Origin: RYN-230 sp963837515
GTDB taxonomy: Bacteria; Actinomycetota; Actinomycetes; Streptosporangiales; Streptosporangiaceae
Direction: 5' to 3'
DNA length: 64,000 bases
NCBI GenBank assembly: GCA_963837515.1
Contig: CAWINT010000009.1
Coordinates: forward strand, 60,897 to 124,896
Shown here: in pieces, positions 35,114-42,202 of the stretch
How the letters are laid out: each line of letters opens with the position of its first letter
Numbering within the stretch: the first letter of the stretch is position 1
Position numbers and translations under genes: made by a program
The notes under the pieces: generated by a model
What the model saw: only the letters and a program-made list of their open reading frames with translations
Database searches by the model: none
Told to the model about the DNA's origin: nothing

Positions 35114-36055
35114 ATGTGGCTGCTGTCCCTGCCGCTGCTGATCCCGGCGCTGGCCGGGGCGGCGGCGCGCCCGCTGGCGGCCCGGCTCGAACCACGCCAG
35201 GCGACCTGGCTGCTCACCCTGGCCGCGGTGGCCCTCGCCGCCTGCAGCACGGCGGCGCTCGCCCTGCTCGCCGCCTACGCCGCGGCGCGGACGCCGCTGC
35301 TGGCCGCGCTGGGCGGCTACTCGCCGCCGGTGATCAGCCGCGGTGATCCTATCCCGGTAGCCGCCGGGGTGGCGGCCGCGCTGGCCTTGACCGGCGCCGC
35401 GGCGGCCTTCGCCGTCATGCTCCGCAGCCGGGCGCGGGCGCTGGCCGAGTCCTACCGGCGGGCCGCCGGGCTGAACGCCGACGACGGCATCGTGGTGGTG
35501 CCCGGCCACGACCTCGAGGCGTACGCCCTCCCCGGTCGGCCGGGCCGCATCGTCGTCTCCGGCTCGCTGCTGGAACGGCTGGACAGCCGGGGGCGCAGCG
35601 CCCTGTTCGCCCACGAGGAGGCTCACCTGCGGGGCCGGCACCACCTGTTCGTCACGGTGACCCTGCTGGCCGCGGCGGCCAACCCGCTGCTGCTCCCGGT
35701 GTACCGGGCGGTGCAGTACACGGTGGAGCGCTGGGCGGATGAGCGCGCGGCGGCCGTCACCGGCGACCGGCGGCTGGTGGCCCGGACCATCGGCCAGGTG
35801 GCGCTGCTGGCCCGGCCCCGCCGCCGGGCGGCCGGCCTCGCCCTGGGCATCGTCGCCGCGCCCGCCCGGCGCATCTCGATGGCCTGGGCCGGCCCGGTGC
35901 CGCGGCGGGTGGCCGCGCTGCTGTCCGCCCCGCCGCGACGCCGGATCCTGCTGCTGGCCGCCTGCGCCGCGATCGTCCTGCTCACCGGGGGCGCCGCCCT
36001 GGAGGCGGCCCGGGACCTGCACGCCCTGGTGGAACTGGCCCAGGTCGGGCGCTAG
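35114..36055 (+). CDS. M56-family (BlaR1/MecR1-like) membrane metallopeptidase
   Basis: The 313-aa protein has about four or five membrane segments and the zinc-protease motif HEEAH (in LFAHEEAHLRGRHH, about residue 174), with a downstream ERWADERAA supplying the third ligand. BlaR1-like actinobacterial versions lack the penicillin-sensor domain, as here. It likely cleaves the BlaI-type repressor. It starts 9 nt after the repressor stop. Confidence 0.9.
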   Translation: MWLLSLPLLIPALAGAAARPLAARLEPRQATWLLTLAAVALAACSTAALALLAAYAAARTPLLAALGGYSPPVISRGDPIPVAAGVAAALALTGAAAAFAVMLRSRARALAESYRRAAGLNADDGIVVVPGHDLEAYALPGRPGRIVVSGSLLERLDSRGRSALFAHEEAHLRGRHHLFVTVTLLAAAANPLLLPVYRAVQYTVERWADERAAAVTGDRRLVARTIGQVALLARPRRRAAGLALGIVAAPARRISMAWAGPVPRRVAALLSAPPRRRILLLAACAAIVLLTGGAALEAARDLHALVELAQVGR

Positions 36056-36377
36056 CCCCGGGCCGTGAGCGCGGCGGAGAGCGGGGCCCCGCTCTCCGCC
36101 CTCAGGGGCCAGCGCGAGCAGGTACCCGGCCTCCCGGACGGCCTGCCCGGCGAGGCGCTCCGCCGCCCCGTGCTGCCCTCCGGCTGCCCAGGCGGACCGG
36201 TTTCACTGCTCGGAAGACTGGCCCGGGGAGCGGCTGATCGCAGGATCGGCCGGCCGGGTGCGCCGCGGGACTGGTCCGGGGAATGATCTTGCGGTCTGAT
36301 AGAGGCGGGGACACCGGGCGCACCGAAACCGCACCACCCGGCCACAGCGCCTGACAAGCCTCGGGGACCCCGCCGGG
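36056..36377. other. Intergenic stretch before the flippase-kinase gene
   Basis: Apart from the terminator hairpin at 36074-36099, nothing with coding character is seen. Short ORFs in it are shadows. Confidence 0.5.
36074..36099. terminator. 26-bp perfect palindromic terminator
   Basis: Arms GCGGAGAGCGGGG and CCCCGCTCTCCGC meet with no spacer, 19 nt after the M56 peptidase stop. Confidence 0.75.
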
Positions 36378-38843
36378 ATGGACGCGAGAGGCAGTTGGTC
36401 CGGTGTGGCGCAAGACCTGGTAGCGGATACCGGCTCGGTCTCCGGGCAACGGCTGGCCCGGAACTGGCGGTCGATCTTGTTCGCGCCGGCCGGGGACGGC
36501 CAGCGGCGCCGCCGCGGGACCGATGGGATCCGGCTCGCCGCCGCCGTCCTGGCCGTGCTGTGCTGCCTGCTGGTCATCCGGTATGACTCGCGGATCGACC
36601 GGGCCGTCGTCCAGGTCATCTATCCACCGCCGCGGAGCATCACCTGGCTGGTGACGGTGGTCTACCAGGCTGGTTCGTTCGGCGTCGCGATCGCGCTGGT
36701 GCTGCTGGCCCTGGCCGCGCGCCGCTGGGAGATCGCCCGCGACATCGGGGTGAGTGCGGCCGGGACGGTGGCGGTAACCGGGATCCTCATCGTGGTCCTG
36801 GGCAGCCGCGGCGGCCGGCCGTCAGGGATCGTGATCGACGGCTATTACATGCGCTTCCCGGTTCTGCAGATCGCCTTGTTCATGGCCGTGGCGACGGCGG
36901 CGCTGCCCTACCTGGCGCGGGGCGTGCAGCGGCTGATCGAGATCCTCATCGCCCTGGTCGCTCTGGCCTGCGCCGTGGGAGGTCACGGGCTGCCGCTGAA
37001 CGTCCTTGGCAGCCTGGCCATCGGCTGGGGGGCGACGTCGGTGGCCCGGCTCGTCTTCGGCTCGCCGCTGGGCCTGCCCTCGGCCGACGACGTGCGGCTG
37101 CTGCTGGCCGAGCTCAGCCTCCGCGCGAGCGACGTCCGCCCCGTGGCGAGGCAGGTCTGGGGGGTGGCCAGGTACGAAGCCACCGAGACGGGCCCGGCGG
37201 GCGCGTCCGGCCGCCTCGATATCGCGGTCTACGGCCGGGACGCGGCCGATGCCAGGCTGCTGACCAAGGCCGGCCGGTTCCTGCTGTACCGGGATTCTGG
37301 TCCGAGCTTGACCATCACCCGGCTGCAGCAGGTCGAGCACGAGGCCTATCTCACCTTGCGGGCCCGCCAGGTGGGTGTCGGGGTGCCCGAGGTGCTGGAG
37401 GCGGGAACCGCGGGACCGTCAAAGGACGCGCTGCTGGTCTCCCGGCTGCCAGCCGTGACGGCGCTGTCCGAAGCGGAAGCGGTCAGCGACGCCACCCTGG
37501 AGGAGGTGTACCGGCAGTTGCTGATCCTGCGGACGGCTCGCATTGCGCACGGCGCGGTCAGCGGTGACGCCCTGCTGGTCGGCCCGGCCGCGACCACCGT
37601 CGTGCTGGCGGGCTTCCGTAACGCCACGTCCAGCGCCACCCGGGATCAGCTCGATCGGGACCTGGCGGGCGCGATCGCGGCGACGGCGGTAGTGGCCGGC
37701 GCCGAACGGGCGGCCGACTGCGCGGCCCGCTGCCTGGGACCGGAGCTGCTCGCCGGCGCCCTGCGGCACCTGCACAAACCGGCACTCGACCCCGCGCTCG
37801 GCCGGAGCCTGCGGGGCAAACCCGGGCTGCTGCCCGAAGTCCGGCAGCGCGCCGCCGAGGCCGCCTCGATCGACCTGCCCGCACTGGCCGAGCCGCGCCG
37901 GGTGAGCTGGCCGACCCTGATCATGATGATCGGCACGCTGATCGGCGGCTGGGCCCTCGTGGGCGTGCTGATCGACGTCTCCAAGTCCTTCGACACCGTG
38001 ATCGGGGCCGACTGGCTGTGGGTCCTCGTGGCGCTGGTTCTCTCCCAGCTGGCCTACCTGGCCTCCGCCGTGGAAGCGATCGGCAGCGTGTCCGGGCCAC
38101 TGCCGTTCGGGCGGGCGGCGGCCATCGAGGTCGGCAACGCCTTCAGCGCGTTGGCCGGCGGGACAGCGGCGGTGTTCGCCACCCGGGTGCGCTTTTACCA
38201 GAAGCAGGGCTACGGCGCGTCGGTGGCGTTGAGCTCAGGTGCCATCATGACCGCCTCCAGCTGGATCGCTGTCACGGTGCTGTTCCTGTGCTCGCTGCCG
38301 TTCGCCTGGGGGTCCATCCACCTCGAGGCCACCCCCCAGTCCGGCGGGGACTCGAAACTGGTGTGGCTCATCCTGGCCGCCGTGGTGCTCGTCGCCCTGG
38401 TCGCCGGCCTGGCGCTGGCCGTACCCCGGCTCCGCCGGCTGGCGGCCAGCAAGCTGCGGCCCAAGGCCCGCGACATCTGGGGCAACCTCACCAGGATAGC
38501 CCGCTCCCCGCGCAAGCTGGTGCTGCTGATAAGCGGCTCGTTCGCCCAGGAACTGCTCGTCGCCATGGCCCTGTCCGTCGCCTTGCGGGCCTTCGGCGAC
38601 CATCAGCGGCTTCCGGTGCTGATCGTGGTCATCACGCTGGCGGGGATCATCGGCGGCGTCTCCCCGGCGCCCGGCGGCATGGGAGTGGTGGAAGCCGGGA
38701 TGATTCTCGGCCTGACCGCGGCCGGTGTCTCCGAAGCCGACGCCACCGCCGCGGTCTTCATCCAGCGGCTGTTCACCTCCTACCTGCCGCCCATCTGGGG
38801 CTGGGCCACCCTGGTGTGGCTGCGCAAGCGCGAGTACCTGTAA
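36378..38843 (+). CDS. Large flippase-like membrane protein (LPG-synthase TM/UPF0104) with fused kinase-like domain
   Basis: The 821-aa protein has three parts. An N-terminal PAP2-like bundle of five or six membrane segments spans about residues 50-230. A cytosolic segment with kinase-like features (about 260-500; RLDIAVYGRDAADARLL, QQVEHEAYLTLRARQVGVGVPEVLEAG, ARIAHGAVSGDALLV) follows; its catalytic residues look degenerate. The C-terminus is a lysylphosphatidylglycerol-synthase-type membrane domain (about 515-810) ending GGVSPAPGGMGVVEAGM. Likely role is lipid or lipid-linked sugar translocation. The start ATG has only a weak ribosome site. Confidence 0.85.
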   Translation: MDARGSWSGVAQDLVADTGSVSGQRLARNWRSILFAPAGDGQRRRRGTDGIRLAAAVLAVLCCLLVIRYDSRIDRAVVQVIYPPPRSITWLVTVVYQAGSFGVAIALVLLALAARRWEIARDIGVSAAGTVAVTGILIVVLGSRGGRPSGIVIDGYYMRFPVLQIALFMAVATAALPYLARGVQRLIEILIALVALACAVGGHGLPLNVLGSLAIGWGATSVARLVFGSPLGLPSADDVRLLLAELSLRASDVRPVARQVWGVARYEATETGPAGASGRLDIAVYGRDAADARLLTKAGRFLLYRDSGPSLTITRLQQVEHEAYLTLRARQVGVGVPEVLEAGTAGPSKDALLVSRLPAVTALSEAEAVSDATLEEVYRQLLILRTARIAHGAVSGDALLVGPAATTVVLAGFRNATSSATRDQLDRDLAGAIAATAVVAGAERAADCAARCLGPELLAGALRHLHKPALDPALGRSLRGKPGLLPEVRQRAAEAASIDLPALAEPRRVSWPTLIMMIGTLIGGWALVGVLIDVSKSFDTVIGADWLWVLVALVLSQLAYLASAVEAIGSVSGPLPFGRAAAIEVGNAFSALAGGTAAVFATRVRFYQKQGYGASVALSSGAIMTASSWIAVTVLFLCSLPFAWGSIHLEATPQSGGDSKLVWLILAAVVLVALVAGLALAVPRLRRLAASKLRPKARDIWGNLTRIARSPRKLVLLISGSFAQELLVAMALSVALRAFGDHQRLPVLIVVITLAGIIGGVSPAPGGMGVVEAGMILGLTAAGVSEADATAAVFIQRLFTSYLPPIWGWATLVWLRKREYL

Positions 38844-39287
38844 GCCTGGCCGGGCGCGGGCGGCCCAGCTACGCTCACCTGCCCGCGCTGCCGACTGGGT
38901 GTTCCTGCCGTCAACGGCCGGGTGCAGGGCGCTGGCTGGGCCGGCCTCCGAGCCTGAACAACGACCAACGGCCGTGGCCGGGCGTCCAGCAATTAGTCAG
39001 CAACTACCCAGGTCAAGTTCAGTAGTTATCCAGGTAACGGTCAGGTTCGTTATAGATATTTAACTGGCTCTTCCGGAGCAGGGCTGCCATGGCCTGTGCG
39101 GAAAGCCCGAGAGGCGCCCCGCCGCCGATGCCCCCGTCAACTAGGCGGCGGGGTGCCCTCGCCACTGCTGGCCGCCCCGGTCCTCCGGGGGATCCCGACA
39201 CGTTCGGGAGCACCGCTGAACGTGCGCCCGGCCCGGGTGCTGGCCGACAGGCACTGGGGAGCCCGGGCTGGGCGCGCAGCGCCAAGT
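38844..39287. other. Intergenic region with AT-rich patch, no supported gene
   Basis: The stretch up to the IS3 end has no convincing ORF. Bases 38990-39075 are unusually AT-rich and contain two imperfect copies of a CCAGGTNA-NGTTCAG motif about 30 nt apart. This may be a promoter or recombination scar. Confidence 0.4.
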
Positions 39288-39342
39288 GTGTGGGTTTCCC
39301 CTCTCAGCGTGGAGAGATCCTCTTAAGGGGGAGGGTTTTCCG

Positions 39343-39639
39343 ATGGGAGAGACGCGCAGGAAGTTCGGCCGGGACTTCAAGGAGGGCGCGGTGCGGCTGG
39401 TCCGGGAGACGGGCAAGCCGATCGCGCAGGTGGCCCGGGAGCTGGGCATCCATGACGGGACGCTGGGCAACTGGGTGAACGCTGGCCGGCGCCGCCGGCA
39501 GGGTGGTGACGGGGTGGTCAGCGAGGACGAGCGGGCTGAGCTGGCCCGGCTGCGTAAGGAAAACGCCGAGCTCGCGATGAGGTGCGACGTGCTCAAACGC
39601 AGCGTGGCCCTCTGGGTTTCCGATGCGATGGGCCGGTAG
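39343..39639 (+). CDS. IS3-family transposase OrfA
   Basis: The 98-aa product begins MGETRRKFGRDFKEGAVRLV and contains the helix-turn-helix (VARELGIHDGTLGNWV) and a leucine-zipper-like helix (ELARLRKENAELAMRCDVLK). It binds the IS ends. GGGGGAGGG precedes the ATG. OrfB lies in the -1 frame, and a -1 frameshift would make the OrfAB transposase; a slippery heptamer in the right phase was not found. Confidence 0.9.
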   Translation: MGETRRKFGRDFKEGAVRLVRETGKPIAQVARELGIHDGTLGNWVNAGRRRRQGGDGVVSEDERAELARLRKENAELAMRCDVLKRSVALWVSDAMGR

Positions 39640-39641
39640 CC

Positions 39642-40517
39642 GTGGCCGCGTTCATCGCCTCCCAGAGGGCACAGCACGGCATCCCGCAGGCGGTGTCCTG
39701 CCGGGCGCTGGGAGTCAGCCAGGCCTGGTTCTATAAGTGGGCCGGCGGGCAGTTGCCGCCGCGTGCGGCCCGCCGGGCGCGGCTCAAAGCCGAGGTCGCG
39801 CGGCTGTTCCGGCTGCATGAGGGCAAGTACGGATCGCCGCGGATCACCGCCGGCCTCGAAGACGCCGGCTGGAGAGTCAGCGAGAACACCGTCGCGGGGC
39901 TCATGCGCGAGCTGGGCCTGGCCGCCCGGCCGAAGCGCAGGCGCCGGGGCACCACCCGGCCGGGCCGGGGGCGCTGGCGGGCACCGGACCTGGTGAAGCG
40001 GGACTTCCCCGCGAAGAAGATCAACCGCAAGTGGTACGGCGACGGCACCGAGATCCCGGCGGGTGAGGGCAAGCTCCACCTGGCCTCGGTCCTGGACATG
40101 GCCTCACGGCGCCTGCCCGGGTTCAGCCTGGGCGAGCATCACGACGCGGAGCTGGCCTGCGGGGCGCTGGCCATGGCGGTGGCGGTGCGCGGCGGCGCGG
40201 TGCCCGGCGTGATCATGCACACCGATCAGGGCAGCGAGTACACAGCGGGCCTGTTCCGCCAGGCGTGCGGCCGGCTGGGCATCCGGCAGTCCATGGGCAG
40301 GCCGGGGTCGGCGCTGGGCAGCGCCGTCATCGAATCGTGGCATTCCACCCTGGAATTCGAGCTGCGTTCCCTGGAGACCTTCGCCACCAAGGCGGCGGCG
40401 CGGGCCAGGATCGCGGCGTGGATCGAGGAATACAACCACGACCGCAGGCACTCGTCGCTGGGCATGCGCTCCCCGGCGGATTACGAGCTGGCCCTGGCGG
40501 GAAAGGACGCCGCGTGA
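39642..40517 (+). CDS. IS3-family transposase OrfB (rve/DDE integrase)
   Basis: The 291-aa product (from GTG 39642; the frame is open further upstream over orfA) has an HTH_21-like segment (KYGSPRITAGLEDAG) and the rve catalytic domain. The DDE residues are Asp in WYGDGTEI, Asp in HTDQGSEYTA and Glu in AVIESWHSTLE. The motif EYNHDRRHSSLG closes the domain. It catalyses strand transfer, probably as an OrfAB fusion made by -1 frameshifting. Confidence 0.92.
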   Translation: MAAFIASQRAQHGIPQAVSCRALGVSQAWFYKWAGGQLPPRAARRARLKAEVARLFRLHEGKYGSPRITAGLEDAGWRVSENTVAGLMRELGLAARPKRRRRGTTRPGRGRWRAPDLVKRDFPAKKINRKWYGDGTEIPAGEGKLHLASVLDMASRRLPGFSLGEHHDAELACGALAMAVAVRGGAVPGVIMHTDQGSEYTAGLFRQACGRLGIRQSMGRPGSALGSAVIESWHSTLEFELRSLETFATKAAARARIAAWIEEYNHDRRHSSLGMRSPADYELALAGKDAA

Positions 40518-40988
40518 GCGCGGCGGGCCCGCTGCGCGGGCCGCACAACGGAGGCGGCTGCGCCGCCGCTCGCCTGCTCGTGCCCGCTGAGGGTACGGGG
40601 CCGCCCCTCCGGCCTCAAGGGTGCTGCGCATCGCGCTGCGCGCGACGTCCTGCGGCCGCCCTTGACCCCGGAGACCTCTGCGGCCCCTGGAGGCAGGTAA
40701 AGCGGGCAGGCCCAGCCTGCCCCCGCCGGGCGCGGGCACAAGCAGGCGAGCACCCCTCTGACCAAGATCACCACAACCGAAGTCTCCACGGTTTGAGGGG
40801 AATCCCAGTGGCTGTGACCGCTGAGGCGGGAGGATGACGGCGAATGAGGACCGTTGCTGCGGCCTTAGGCTCGGTCGGTTCGATTGGCGGCGGCTCGAAG
40901 CCGCGGATTAAACGCTTGACCGGGCGGGTCCGCGTGCGTTCATGGGTGCTCGAGCCGCAGATCGCGCGGGCCAGCCATAGTCAGGCGA
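40518..40988. other. IS3 right-end region and junction with AT-richer island
   Basis: The first 290 nt are the untranslated right part of the IS3 element including its inverted repeat. From 40811 to 40988 there is no supported gene, and base composition drops sharply near 41000, where the AT-richer operon begins. Confidence 0.5.
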
Positions 40989-41474
40989 CTACTTCTCTAG
41001 AAACGGCAACACGAGTGGTAGCGAGCGTTCTACATAGCTAGTGACCTTCATGTTTGGCAGTTCTTGCCGAAGGCGATCGGGGCTGAAGTACTCCACTTGC
41101 TTAACTTCCATTGGTTCAAGGTGTACCTGTCCATCATAGCGCCCGAGGAAAACTGCTACAAATTCGCGATCGACTTCGGAAAAGAATTTTCCGACGAACT
41201 TGAGGTCAGTAACAATGCTAAGCTCTTCCGCCATCTCTCTTCGGGCAGCCTCATCGTATGATTCACCCGCATTAAGGTGCCCAGCTACTGCCCCTGACCA
41301 GTACAGAGGGTAAGCCCGCTTGTTCGCCGACCGTTGCTGCAGGAGCAGCTCGCCTTTGCTGTTCACGAGCATGACGAATGATACTCGGCAGATGAGTTTG
41401 TTTCGCTCGACGTCTTCCTTGCTGGCGCGGCCTATGATCCGATCTTGCTTGTCTACTACGTCACGAAGCTGCAC
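40989..41474 (-). CDS. NUDIX hydrolase (IPP-isomerase-like subgroup) in TIR operon
   Basis: The 161-aa protein has a near-complete Nudix box (GHLNAGE...RREMAEELSI) in the context YPLYWSGAVAGH, as in IPP-isomerase-type Nudix proteins. It should hydrolyse a nucleoside-diphosphate-linked compound. I chose GTG 41474 because an AAGGAG lies 6 nt upstream; longer frames begin at 41564 and overlap the methyltransferase gene. It is the last gene of a three- or four-gene operon with a TIR protein. Codons are more AT-rich than in the flanking genome. Confidence 0.88.
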   Translation of the reverse strand: MQLRDVVDKQDRIIGRASKEDVERNKLICRVSFVMLVNSKGELLLQQRSANKRAYPLYWSGAVAGHLNAGESYDEAARREMAEELSIVTDLKFVGKFFSEVDREFVAVFLGRYDGQVHLEPMEVKQVEYFSPDRLRQELPNMKVTSYVERSLPLVLPFLEK

Positions 41475-41547
41475 CGAAATACTCCTTGCACCGATTGAAC
41501 TATGTTCGACTTCGCTTCCCGGCAAGCTGACGAGCGCGGGGCCGACA

Positions 41548-42201
41548 TCACGGCTTCTGGGCAATCATCTTTATGTAGCTATGCATATGCGGGCCCATTT
41601 CTGCATGACCGCGCTCCATTTTTTGTCTTTCAAAATACATTAGAAGTTTCTTCCAGTGAGTGTAGGCAGTAGTCACTGTACCACGTTCCTCGTCTGGAAA
41701 CGTGGGTATTATCTGATGGCAGTCTGGCACAGGTGTATAGCTGCTCCAGAGCGAAATTACATTGATGCCGCCTGAAGTAGTTATACTTTGCAACTTGCTA
41801 CATACGGCGGACTTGTCAGCTATATAATGAAGAACGCCATTGCAGATTACAAGGTCGAAAACACCTACAGGTTCGAAGTCCCGGATGTCGGCCTGATGGA
41901 CCCTGATAGCCACCCCGGCCTCTTTAGCAGCGCTTCTAATCTTCGACGTCCCCGCTTCGGTGAGCTCGATTGCTTCAACCTGCCACCCAAGTCGGGCTAG
42001 TCTGATAGCGTCGGCACCTTCCCCGCTGCCCATGTCTATGGCGCGGCCAGGCCCTCTCTCCGCTGCCAGCCGCAATGTTTGCTGAGCGAGCAATGACGTA
42101 GCGAGGTCTTCGGGCACAGTTGAATACGCATACGGGACATCCCACCAATAGTGATCTGTTGTGGCGTATGCGTTCTCGAAGAAGGATGTAATCTTGTCCA
42201 T
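41548..42201 (-). CDS. Class I SAM-dependent methyltransferase in TIR operon
   Basis: The 217-aa protein has a Rossmann methyltransferase fold: motif I AIDMGSGEGADAIRLA, acidic motif II (VEAIELTEAG), VHQADIRDF and DLVICNGVLHYI. It resembles tellurite-resistance/TehB-like small-molecule methyltransferases. ATG 42201 lies 1 nt after the TIR gene stop, preceded by GGAG; an upstream ATG at 42246 overlaps the TIR gene. Substrate unknown; a nucleotide-derived signal or a metabolite such as nicotinamide is possible but only inferred. Confidence 0.85.
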   Translation of the reverse strand: MDKITSFFENAYATTDHYWWDVPYAYSTVPEDLATSLLAQQTLRLAAERGPGRAIDMGSGEGADAIRLARLGWQVEAIELTEAGTSKIRSAAKEAGVAIRVHQADIRDFEPVGVFDLVICNGVLHYIADKSAVCSKLQSITTSGGINVISLWSSYTPVPDCHQIIPTFPDEERGTVTTAYTHWKKLLMYFERQKMERGHAEMGPHMHSYIKMIAQKP

Positions 42202-42202
42202 C

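Larger units (their letters stand above)
39291..40807 (+). mobile_element. IS3-family insertion sequence with 3-bp target duplication
   Basis: Terminal inverted repeats of 25 bp (39291-39315 and 40783-40807; 21 matches, sharing TTCCCCTC and CGTGGAGA) bound a 1517-bp element with orfA and orfB. GTG at 39288-39290 and 40808-40810 is the target-site duplication typical of the family. All parts look intact, so it may be active. Confidence 0.88.

Noticed and set aside
39595..39640. Specific slippery heptamer for IS3 OrfAB frameshifting (GGGTTTC at about 39617)
   Set aside because: Its phase relative to the orfA frame does not fit X-XXY-YYZ slippage, so only the need for a -1 shift is reported.
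40844..41041. 65-aa plus-strand ORF between IS3 and the Nudix gene
   Set aside because: No ribosome site or domain; its end overlaps the Nudix gene antisense.
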